A stretch of 6,336 bases of DNA. It comes from Dehalococcoidia bacterium. GTDB taxonomy: Bacteria > Chloroflexota > Dehalococcoidia > SZUA-161. Position 1 is the first letter of the stretch; each line of letters opens with the position of its first letter. This document shows, piece by piece, positions 1 to 5,051 of the stretch. Position numbers and translations under genes: made by a program. The DNA is taken from assembly GCA_020344295.1 (NCBI GenBank), contig CP070819.1:670632-676967 (forward strand). Reading direction: 5' to 3'. The notes below the pieces were generated by a model. That model saw only the letters and a program-made list of their open reading frames with translations, searched no databases and was not told where the DNA came from.

Positions 1-894
1 ATGCTTGCCATCATGCCCAAGCACAAGGGTACGGACAAGCTGCGGGCTGACCTGAGAAGACGGATTGCCAAGTTCTCCGATGAGGCCCAGAGAAGGTCCT
101 CAGTAACCAGAAAAGGCAGCGCCTATAACATCAGGAAAGAGGGGGCCGGTCAGGTCGTGCTGGTCGGCCTGCCCAACGCCGGCAAGTCCCAGCTGGTATC
201 TACACTTACCGACGCCTTCCCCGAGGTTGCCGATTACCCGTATGCGACGAAGAACCCGCTCCCCGGCATGATGAAATTCGAGAATATCCAGATACAATTG
301 CTGGATATGCCGCCGATAACCGATCGAGAGGCCAGACCCTGGTTCTCCCACCTCCTGCGGAATGCTGATGTTATATTAATTATGGTGGACCTGAGCGAAG
401 ACCCGCTGGTTCAGCTGGAGACATTGTTGGCTGAAATGGAGGGTATGAAGGTCAAGGTTATGGCGCAGGGAAGCGACGAGGGATTAATGCCCGGCGTCAT
501 TTTGAAGCCGGCGCTGGTGGTGGGAAATAAATATGATCTGGATGGTTCGGACGAGAACTATCTGATGCTCGGTGAGTTGTGCGGTGACGATATACAGGTC
601 GTTGCCGTATCGGCCAGAGAGGGGAACGGACTCGAGGACATGAGTCGTACTATATTCGAGAAGTTAAACGTCATTCGGGTTTACACCAAGATGCCGGGAA
701 AGAAACCTGATCTCGACGACCCCGTGGTGCTCAGGAGGGGCAGCACGGCTGAAGACGCAGCTGAGTCCGTTCACAAAGACTTCCGCAGCAGGCTGAAATA
801 TGCCCAGGTCTGGGGATCAGGGAAATATGATGGACAGAGAGTCAAGAGGGATCATGTCCTCGAGGATGGGGATATAATAGAGCTTCATACCTAA
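1..894 (+). CDS. OBG/DRG-like GTPase with C-terminal TGS domain (5' end outside window)
   Basis: This is a translation-factor-class (TRAFAC) GTPase of the OBG/DRG kind. Such proteins bind and hydrolyse GTP and usually associate with ribosomes; the exact role is not known from sequence. Residue numbers count from the ATG at base 1. G1 is GLPNAGKS (56-63). The G2 threonine sits in YPYATKNPLPG (79-89). G3 is DMPP (102-105), with Pro where Ras-like GTPases have Gly. G4 is NKYD (176-179) and G5 is SAREGNG (204-210). The TGS domain spans about 225-297 and ends in the typical DGDIIELH. The reading begins with MLAIMPKHKGTDKLRADL, which in relatives is an internal helical stretch just before the G domain. 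The first ATG is therefore probably not the real start, and some tens of residues are missing upstream. It is followed by 166 bp without a gene. Family call is firm; substrate or partner is unknown. Confidence 0.9.
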   Translation: MLAIMPKHKGTDKLRADLRRRIAKFSDEAQRRSSVTRKGSAYNIRKEGAGQVVLVGLPNAGKSQLVSTLTDAFPEVADYPYATKNPLPGMMKFENIQIQLLDMPPITDREARPWFSHLLRNADVILIMVDLSEDPLVQLETLLAEMEGMKVKVMAQGSDEGLMPGVILKPALVVGNKYDLDGSDENYLMLGELCGDDIQVVAVSAREGNGLEDMSRTIFEKLNVIRVYTKMPGKKPDLDDPVVLRRGSTAEDAAESVHKDFRSRLKYAQVWGSGKYDGQRVKRDHVLEDGDIIELHT

Positions 895-999
895 GCCGCA
901 CCTGCCCGTTGGCTTACATGCTGACATTGAGTCCGTTCCATTAGCTTGAGATCATCCACTGATGCCGTTTGTTCACACCGCTACTGCTGGGTTTATAAG

Positions 1000-1029
1000 T
1001 TGGCGATGATTTTAGGTATGGAGTAAAAT
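1000..1029 (+). promoter_or_regulatory. Possible sigma70 promoter for the 231-residue gene
   Basis: TTGGCG (1000-1005) and TAAAAT (1024-1029) are separated by 18 bp. They match the -35 and -10 consensus at about 4/6 and 5/6. The predicted start near 1036 gives a leader of about 25 nt. A second -10-like hexamer, TATAGT, at 1029-1034 overlaps it but lacks a well-spaced -35. The rest of 895-1060 shows no gene and no clear terminator. Confidence 0.35.
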
Positions 1030-1060
1030 ATAGTTAGGGGAAAAGAAGGGGCTCGGTTAA

Positions 1061-1756
1061 ATGAGCATGGATGATGAACGAATTGCATACGTGGTAAGCA
1101 ATACAGAGGTCCTGCGCCCTCCCAGGCAGACCCTGTCTACCTTCGGTACGACCAATGTCTATTATTATCTTGTGACCGAACCTTCATATCGAGAGCTAAT
1201 GGGTGGTGAGGAGGAAACCGTGGTCAGGGAGGGACGTGTGCTCGCGGAAAGGCCCAGAGTCGTAACACCCGCGTACCTCGCGAATGTCGAAGGGTTCAGT
1301 GACCATGCGAAGCGATATCTGGAAATGGTGGCTCGAGAGCACGGCTCAAACACGCCCGGGCTCTTTTACGGATACAGGAACGAGCCCAAGGAAATGAACA
1401 TCGTGACATCCGGTATGACCGCTGTGGTACATAAGATCGAGGATGATATCGAGAAAGAGGGTAATCCGCTGACCGCAATTATTAAAGGCGTGGACGATAT
1501 GTGGGATGTTTCCCTGTTGAAGTTTATTTTCGATATGACTAGGCATTCACTGGGCAGCAATGTGTATGAGTTAGGGAGGAGAGGGCTGCTGGATGTGGAC
1601 CGCAGTGGAATCCCACTGGATGCGAGAATGTCTATTGAGAAACTGTTTTCACTGGTCAAGAAGGGCGAGCTCGATCCCTCGGCGCTTAAGCTTGAGCTCG
1701 ATAGATGGGGTGTCTTCGAGGAATACGAGGACAGGTTTTTCTGGCTGTTTAAATAA
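1061..1756 (+). CDS. Uncharacterised soluble 231-residue protein
   Basis: I do not recognise this protein. It has no signal peptide, no long hydrophobic segment and only scattered charged helices, so it is probably cytosolic. The N-terminal third is beta-rich with a tyrosine run (TTNVYYYLV, 30-38). A patch with aromatic and Gly/Pro residues follows (NTPGLFYGYRNEP, 97-109). The middle is helical (AVVHKIEDDIEKE, 121-133; DDMWDVSLLKFIFDM, 145-159). A basic LGRRGLLDVDRSGIPLDARM segment (171-190) precedes a C-terminal helical region ending in aromatic FFWLFK. No nucleotide-binding, metal-binding or protease motif is visible. AAGGGG at 1046-1051 lies 9 nt before the ATG and supports this start; an in-frame ATG two codons later is less well spaced. 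Its codons read cleanly to TAA and its composition resembles the neighbouring genes, so it is very likely real. It converges with the HAD gene, with only 19 bp between the two stop codons. Confidence 0.8.
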   Translation: MSMDDERIAYVVSNTEVLRPPRQTLSTFGTTNVYYYLVTEPSYRELMGGEEETVVREGRVLAERPRVVTPAYLANVEGFSDHAKRYLEMVAREHGSNTPGLFYGYRNEPKEMNIVTSGMTAVVHKIEDDIEKEGNPLTAIIKGVDDMWDVSLLKFIFDMTRHSLGSNVYELGRRGLLDVDRSGIPLDARMSIEKLFSLVKKGELDPSALKLELDRWGVFEEYEDRFFWLFK

Positions 1757-1775
1757 TTAACGGTTGCGGACTTCG

Positions 1776-2429
1776 TTATTGTAGTAAGGCCTCAAGCGTC
1801 TCCACTGAGATATCCTCCAGACTGTCAACGACCCTGTCGGCCTGCGATAGTCTATCTGCAGGGTGAGTATTGGTAACGGCGATGCACTTCATCCCGGCGT
1901 TCTTGGCCGCCTGCACACCCGCGATCGCATCTTCGATTACGACACAGTTGGCTGGAGCTACCGCCAGTCTATTTGCGGCGAGTAAGAAACCATCAGGTTC
2001 GGGTTTTCCCCGCGACACATCCTTATCAGCTATGATGGTATCGAACAGACCGGCTATATCGAGCGACTGAATGATTAATCTTATGTTCTCCACCGGTGTC
2101 GATGACACAATAGCCATCTTCCATGCGGTTGCCTTGAGCGCGAGCATCAGGTTCAGTACCCCTGGAAAGGGCTTGATGCTTTGCTTCGCGATCCGGCGGA
2201 AGAGCTCCTCCTTCTTGACGGCCAGGCTCTCGATATCCTGAAGCGGGATATCAGTGCCAAATTTCGCGGCAATGATCTCGGGGTTTCTCTTACCGAATGT
2301 CTGCCGGAAGTCTGTTTCCGTGAAAGCTATCCCTCTATCCTGTGCTACCCGCTGCCACGCCAGAAAATGAAATGGCGCAGTATCTGCGATAACACCATCG
2401 AGGTCCCAGATAAGTGCTTTGGATGTCAT
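1776..2429 (-). CDS. HAD-superfamily (subfamily IA) phosphatase or phosphomutase, beta-phosphoglucomutase-like
   Basis: This is a HAD hydrolase that would transfer or remove phosphate through an aspartyl-phosphate intermediate, probably on a sugar phosphate or another small cytosolic metabolite. Motif I is WDLDGVIADT (8-17): Asp9 nucleophile and Asp11 acid/base. Motif II is VSST (108-111). The motif III lysine is Lys142 in RGKPEPD. Motif IV is IED (165-167), the Mg2+-binding acidic pair. The helical cap spans about residues 17-85. His21 and Trp25 match the HxxxW seen after motif I in beta-phosphoglucomutase. However, Lys45 and Arg49 of the Lactococcus enzyme appear as Phe45 and Asn49 in TFGKRNPEI, so strict beta-phosphoglucomutase activity is doubtful. 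Its 217 residues are normal for the clade. It starts 33 bp after the stop of the upstream DUF5808-like gene and is likely cotranscribed with it. No strong Shine-Dalgarno sequence is seen before the ATG. Confidence 0.88.
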   Translation of the reverse strand: MTSKALIWDLDGVIADTAPFHFLAWQRVAQDRGIAFTETDFRQTFGKRNPEIIAAKFGTDIPLQDIESLAVKKEELFRRIAKQSIKPFPGVLNLMLALKATAWKMAIVSSTPVENIRLIIQSLDIAGLFDTIIADKDVSRGKPEPDGFLLAANRLAVAPANCVVIEDAIAGVQAAKNAGMKCIAVTNTHPADRLSQADRVVDSLEDISVETLEALLQ

Positions 2430-2462
2430 TTCAGCTGGCGTTTGTACCGGGGGTCTCTGTTC

Positions 2463-2777
2463 TCAATCCTCTGGAGGTTTGGTGTCAGGTTCGCTCTCCG
2501 AACCCCGAAGCTTCCGGAGGATGGTGTGAAAGTTAATTGCCCATCCGACCCCGAAAACGTGTTCGGTAAATATCCTCGGATCCTCGGGATTCCATAATCG
2601 CTCGCGGAGACGTTCCGCTGTTGGAACCCGGAAATCGTAGGGGATGAAGTTGGCTAGCTTGCCATGCCACGTGCGTTCTTCGGCCGGCTTCCTCAGCTCC
2701 TTATAAAGAGCTGCAGCTACAAGTACGAAACCCATGAGTCTGAATAAATCGCCTATTTTCCTCGATTTTTTACTCAT
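2463..2777 (-). CDS. Small DUF5808-like protein with N-terminal membrane segment
   Basis: This 104-residue protein has a basic N-terminus (MSKKSRK), then one hydrophobic stretch (LFRLMGFVLVAAALY, 11-25) that could be a membrane anchor. A soluble part follows, with a conserved-looking core: WNPEDPRIF (62-70) and FGVGWAINFH (75-84). The pattern of NP.DPR.F followed by FG.GW..NF recalls the short DUF5808 domain; this is from memory and not a search. The acidic, proline-rich tail (SESEPDTKPPED) is probably disordered. Function is unknown. The start is well supported by GAGGGGTG, complementary to plus bases 2782-2789, a few bases before the ATG, and by a strong promoter just upstream. It is the first gene of a two-gene unit with the HAD phosphatase. 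Confidence 0.75.
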   Translation of the reverse strand: MSKKSRKIGDLFRLMGFVLVAAALYKELRKPAEERTWHGKLANFIPYDFRVPTAERLRERLWNPEDPRIFTEHVFGVGWAINFHTILRKLRGSESEPDTKPPED

Positions 2778-2803
2778 CTGACACCCCTCTGCCCTGAAAT
2801 CCG

Positions 2804-2832
2804 ATTATCTTCCGCCGTCCATTCATTGTCAA
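2804..2832 (-). promoter_or_regulatory. Near-consensus sigma70 promoter of the DUF5808-like/HAD operon
   Basis: Read on the minus strand, a perfect TTGACA -35 (plus bases 2827-2832) is followed after exactly 17 bp by GATAAT (plus bases 2804-2809), which is 5/6 to consensus. The predicted start near 2797 gives a leader of about 20 nt that contains the Shine-Dalgarno sequence. It is one of the clearest promoters in the window and suggests steady housekeeping-level transcription. Confidence 0.78.
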
Positions 2833-2852
2833 GCATACCAGGCCGAGGATTT

Positions 2853-2875
2853 AGCTCCCGAACGAAAGTGGAGCT
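2853..2875. repeat. Short inverted repeat upstream of the minus-strand promoter
   Basis: AGCTCC (2853-2858) and GGAGCT (2870-2875) are perfect inverted arms around an 11-bp centre. They lie about 20 bp upstream of the TTGACA element. The position would suit an activator or repressor site, but a 6-bp arm can arise by chance. Confidence 0.35.
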
Positions 2876-2944
2876 GGCGGGAAGAGCATTGACTGACGTT
2901 GGTTATATATGCCCACCAGTCTCTTGTGCTCTGCTCCAATATAC

Positions 2945-2975
2945 TTCGGGGGATGCGGGGGCGTAAGCCCCCGAA
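2945..2975. repeat. GC-rich hairpin with two alternative pairings
   Basis: CGGGGGC (2956-2962), loop GTAA, and GCCCCCG (2967-2973) form a perfect 7-bp stem. A second G5 run offers a competing pairing: TTCGGGGG (2945-2952) with CCCCCGAA (2968-2975), 8 bp around a 15-nt loop. No T-run follows on either strand and no gene ends just before it, so it is not an ordinary intrinsic terminator. The form resembles dispersed palindromic repeats in bacterial intergenic DNA; a single copy here cannot prove that. Confidence 0.7.
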
Positions 2976-2983
2976 CAACAGTT

Positions 2984-2998
2984 GGGCGGGTGGGTGGG
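2984..2998 (+). other. G-quadruplex motif with single-base loops
   Basis: Four GGG tracts are separated by single bases (C, T, T) on the plus strand: G3-C-G3-T-G3-T-G3. Such minimal-loop sequences fold into very stable parallel quadruplexes in vitro. It lies 57 bp upstream of the extended -10 promoter for the small-gene pair, on the non-template strand of those genes. Confidence 0.75.
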
Positions 2999-3031
2999 AA
3001 GAATAACGTCAATCAACAATTTCATCCCACC
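2993..3031. repeat. Imperfect inverted repeat overlapping the G-quadruplex
   Basis: GGTGGGAAGAA (2993-3003) pairs with TTCATCCCACC (3021-3031) over 11 positions with one A-A mismatch, around a 17-nt loop. The left arm uses the last G-tracts of the quadruplex motif, so the two structures exclude each other. Confidence 0.6.
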
Positions 3032-3055
3032 GTTCTGTTCTGACAGGATAATTGG

Positions 3056-3064
3056 TGATATAAT
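3056..3064 (+). promoter_or_regulatory. Extended -10 promoter for the small four-cysteine genes
   Basis: TGATATAAT matches the extended -10 element TGnTATAAT exactly. No good -35 sits at 16-18 bp: CTGACA at 3040-3045 is too close, and TTCTGA at 3038-3043 is weak with 15-bp spacing. Extended -10 promoters often do without a -35. The predicted start near 3071 gives a leader of about 60 nt before the ATG at 3131. Confidence 0.55.
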
Positions 3065-3130
3065 GGCCTCGCCGGGCGGACCGGTCTCGTATTTGGAGAG
3101 CTACATATCGATTACTTGGGAGATAAACAA

Positions 3131-3292
3131 ATGGCGCAAGAGCAAAATGACAAGTGTGGCGATTGCCAACACTTTAAACCGAAGACCGACGAGAAATTCT
3201 TTAATTGCGTAGCTGCTATACATGCTGGCATCAAATATGGGATGCAGGTAAGAGCTGATTCGCGTTCATGTGAAGCATTTTTACCGAAATAA
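3131..3292 (+). CDS. 53-residue four-cysteine protein, possibly like the gamma subunit of benzylsuccinate-synthase-type enzymes
   Basis: This small protein has Cys9, Cys12, Cys26 and Cys47 in a C-x2-C-x13-C-x20-C arrangement, suited to one Zn or a [4Fe-4S] cluster. It starts MAQEQNDKCGDCQHFKPK and ends RADSRSCEAFLPK. The layout (CxxC-x-x-F at the front, a middle Cys, and a final Cys followed by x-x-F-x-P-K) recalls the tiny gamma subunits (BssC/TutF type) of benzylsuccinate synthase. In that glycyl radical enzyme the small subunits bind HiPIP-like [4Fe-4S] clusters. The resemblance is from memory. No large glycyl radical subunit or activase lies in the window, so it may equally be an unrelated metal-binding protein. 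GGGAG at 3118-3122, 8 nt before the ATG, is a good ribosome binding site, and an extended -10 promoter lies upstream. Very likely a real gene; function uncertain. Confidence 0.72.
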   Translation: MAQEQNDKCGDCQHFKPKTDEKFFNCVAAIHAGIKYGMQVRADSRSCEAFLPK

Positions 3293-3305
3293 ACGGAACT
3301 AATTG

Positions 3306-3327
3306 GCCGGAAGCCGCAGTTCCCGGC
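3306..3327 (+). other. Imperfect hairpin between the two small genes
   Basis: GCCGG (3306-3310) pairs with CCGGC (3323-3327). After a one-base bulge (C3322), AA (3311-3312) pairs with TT (3320-3321), leaving a 7-nt loop. It begins 14 bp after the first small gene's stop. No T-run follows, so it is unlikely to terminate transcription fully; it could protect or separate the two messages. Confidence 0.35.
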
Positions 3328-3397
3328 GAAATATGGTATTAGTACTATATTCCTCGTGATTATTCAGCTGCGGTATCGTCTAAGTTAGGAGAGTGAA

Positions 3398-3601
3398 ATG
3401 ATTCTGGTTTTGGGCAGCACCAACCTTTGTCCCAGGTCTTGCCAGTACTTTAAAGCGGAGCAAAACGATAATCTCATCGAACGGTGTAACTTGCCTGATG
3501 GCGAATGGCTGTTGAAGATAAAAGACGGAGAGCTCATTGAATGTCCATTGGGCAAATGGGATTTAAAGATAGAGATGGGAGTCGCTCCACCCATAGAATA
3601 G
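3398..3601 (+). CDS. 67-residue four-cysteine protein, apparent relative of the preceding small gene
   Basis: I do not recognise a named family. The four cysteines are Cys11, Cys15, Cys30 and Cys49 (C-x3-C-x14-C-x18-C), again enough for one Zn or Fe-S site. Aligned with the 53-residue neighbour, the front reads C..SCQYFK here against CGDCQHFK there. The third and fourth cysteines fall at similar spacing, and CP (here) and CE (there) mark the last. The tail has near-repeats (GEWLLKIKDGE, 35-45; GKWDLKIEMG, 52-61). It has no signal peptide or membrane segment, although MILVLG is hydrophobic. AGGAGAG at 3387-3393 just before the ATG is a strong ribosome binding site. The spacing of 105 bp from the preceding gene allows cotranscription. 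The order of a gamma-like then a beta-like small subunit is a possible reading; the beta-like assignment is weaker than the gamma-like one. Confidence 0.65.
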   Translation: MILVLGSTNLCPRSCQYFKAEQNDNLIERCNLPDGEWLLKIKDGELIECPLGKWDLKIEMGVAPPIE

Positions 3602-3705
3602 CTTGAGTCCCTCTTACTAACGAAACAATGATAAACATATCGCTCAATCCACATTACCCGAGCTGACTAGAATAATCCTCTCAGTGTGCTTAAAACCAAT
3701 TATGA

Positions 3706-4971
3706 TCACATATTTTCCATAATCGCACAGATTCCCTGGCCACCACCACCACAGATTGTGATTAGACCATATCTACATTTACACCTCACCATCTCGTTGA
3801 CAAGAGTTACTAATCGTATAACACCTGTCGCACCAATGGGATGGCCGAGAGAAATGCCAGAACCATTGACGTTGACCTTTTTATCAATATCCACCGTATT
3901 AATTTTCATCAATTTGATATCCGCCAGTGTTTGTGCAGCGAATGCCTCCTGGATTTCAATAAGATCGATTTCATCTATATGGAGTCCGATCTTATCGAGC
4001 GCTTTATTTACAGCCACTGGCACAGAGGGATAAGTTAAAGTTGGGTCCGTGCCTGCAACGGCGAATGAACTCAGATATACCATAGGTTCGATGCCATACT
4101 TTCTGGCCTTTTCTGGTGTCATCAGAACGACCGCAGCAGCGCCATCGTTTTCGCTGGAGGAATTGCCGGCTGTGCATATCCCGTCGGCATAAATTGGCCT
4201 CAAAGCAGCAAGTTGTTCCATTGACGTATCCCGGCGGGGAGTTTCATCCACATCAATGACAGTAATTCTGTCTTTGTGGCGATGTGTCATAACAGGTATT
4301 ATTTCCTCTTTGAATCTACCGGCATCTATGGCAGCGACTGCCCTTTGATGTGAGCGAACTGCCCACCTGTCAGCCTCCTCGCGGCTAACGCCCTCTTTCT
4401 GCGCTGCCGTTTCTGCCCATGTCATCATTGAATTAAGTTCTCCAAATCTATCGATGGGCTGATGCATTGGCCTTCCACGTTGTATCCTGTCGTAAAGCGG
4501 TATTCCCCATAAATCAAGACCGCCGTGCCCGCGGGGAAAAAATCCCCATTTGGGATCTGTTTTTCCACCTACCCCCCACTTCAGATATTCACCTGGGATA
4601 TAGAATTCGGCGCGGCTCATACTTTCGGCGCCGGCAGCAACAACGACTTCGGCTTCGCCGGTTTGTATCAACATTGATGCACACCAGACTGCCTGAATAC
4701 CTGAGCAGCAACGACGATCCAATGTAAATCCCGGAATTTCTACCGGCCATCCAGCCTCGAGTAGAGCCAAACGGGCTAGATTTGATGCTTCGCCACTAGC
4801 ATATGATTGGCCCATAACAACTTCATCAACTTCTTCGGGCTCAACTTTGCAACGCTTGATAGTTTCATTCAGGACTGCCGCAGCAAGTTTTTCAACAGGT
4901 ACATCACGAAGAGCACCGCAGTAGGAGCCAACAGGGGTCCTGACAGCACTCGTAATAACAACATCTTTCAT
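3706..4971 (-). CDS. Thiolase (acetyl-CoA C-acetyltransferase family)
   Basis: This is a cytosolic thiolase catalysing CoA-dependent cleavage of 3-oxoacyl-CoA, or the reverse condensation of two acyl-CoAs. The nucleophilic cysteine is Cys88 in DRRCCSGIQA (85-94), where CxSG is the family signature; Cys89 beside it is unusual. The oxyanion/base loop usually written NEAF is QEAF here (341-344). His377 lies in GHPIGATG and the second catalytic cysteine, Cys407, in CGGGGQG. N-terminal VITSAVRTPVGSYCGAL is typical. The protein is 421 residues, about 30 longer than the common biosynthetic thiolase; much of the extra length lies in the loop region 128-175 (rich in Gly, Trp and Pro). It starts 80 bp after the stop of the acyl-CoA dehydrogenase on the same strand and is probably its downstream operon partner. 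The ribosome binding site is weak (GGGATG). Substrate chain length cannot be read from sequence. Confidence 0.93.
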   Translation of the reverse strand: MKDVVITSAVRTPVGSYCGALRDVPVEKLAAAVLNETIKRCKVEPEEVDEVVMGQSYASGEASNLARLALLEAGWPVEIPGFTLDRRCCSGIQAVWCASMLIQTGEAEVVVAAGAESMSRAEFYIPGEYLKWGVGGKTDPKWGFFPRGHGGLDLWGIPLYDRIQRGRPMHQPIDRFGELNSMMTWAETAAQKEGVSREEADRWAVRSHQRAVAAIDAGRFKEEIIPVMTHRHKDRITVIDVDETPRRDTSMEQLAALRPIYADGICTAGNSSSENDGAAAVVLMTPEKARKYGIEPMVYLSSFAVAGTDPTLTYPSVPVAVNKALDKIGLHIDEIDLIEIQEAFAAQTLADIKLMKINTVDIDKKVNVNGSGISLGHPIGATGVIRLVTLVNEMVRCKCRYGLITICGGGGQGICAIMENM

Positions 4972-5051
4972 ACTACATCCCAGCCTTTATATTTCTCTAA
5001 GCTATCATTAAATAAATCCGTGTCCGTTATGGTGCAGGTACTACCGGATCT

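Larger units (their letters stand above)
2778..3130. other. Divergent intergenic region without a gene
   Basis: These 353 bp separate the minus-strand DUF5808-like operon from the plus-strand small-gene pair. I find no convincing protein or RNA gene in them. Contents from left to right: leader and promoter of the minus operon (to 2832), a short inverted repeat (2853-2875), a GC hairpin (2945-2975), a G-quadruplex motif (2984-2998), an overlapping hairpin (2993-3031), an extended -10 promoter (3056-3064) and a leader of about 60 nt. The leader contains the 8-bp palindrome GACCGGTC. About 70 bp around 2876-2944 show nothing recognisable. Confidence 0.7.

Noticed and set aside
1758..1778. TAACG/CGTTA inverted pair between the convergent stops, as a bidirectional terminator
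   Set aside because: Only 5 bp of weak stem with an 11-nt loop and no T-run; too weak to call.
2181..2597. 138-codon open frame on the plus strand
   Set aside because: It runs antisense across the HAD gene and into the DUF5808-like gene, both with clear family features; its translation resembles nothing.
2889..2910. TTGACT followed by TATATAT as a plus-strand promoter
   Set aside because: The elements are only 9 bp apart, too close for a sigma70 promoter.
2956..2973. GC-rich 7-bp stem as an intrinsic terminator
   Set aside because: No T-run follows on either strand and no gene on either strand ends just before it.
2982..3212. 76-codon plus-strand open frame
   Set aside because: It overlaps the better-supported four-cysteine gene in another frame and runs through the quadruplex and promoter DNA; no ribosome binding site.
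3385..3654. 89-codon minus-strand open frame opposite the 67-residue gene
   Set aside because: The plus-strand frame has a strong ribosome binding site and a cysteine pattern matching its neighbour; the minus frame has neither.
3602..3705. Terminator between the 67-residue gene and the thiolase
   Set aside because: I found no stem longer than about 4 bp and no T-run in the right place on either strand.
4986..4991. TATAAA on the minus strand before the thiolase, as a separate promoter
   Set aside because: No -35 at proper spacing and the leader would be only a few bases; transcription from the dehydrogenase promoter is simpler.
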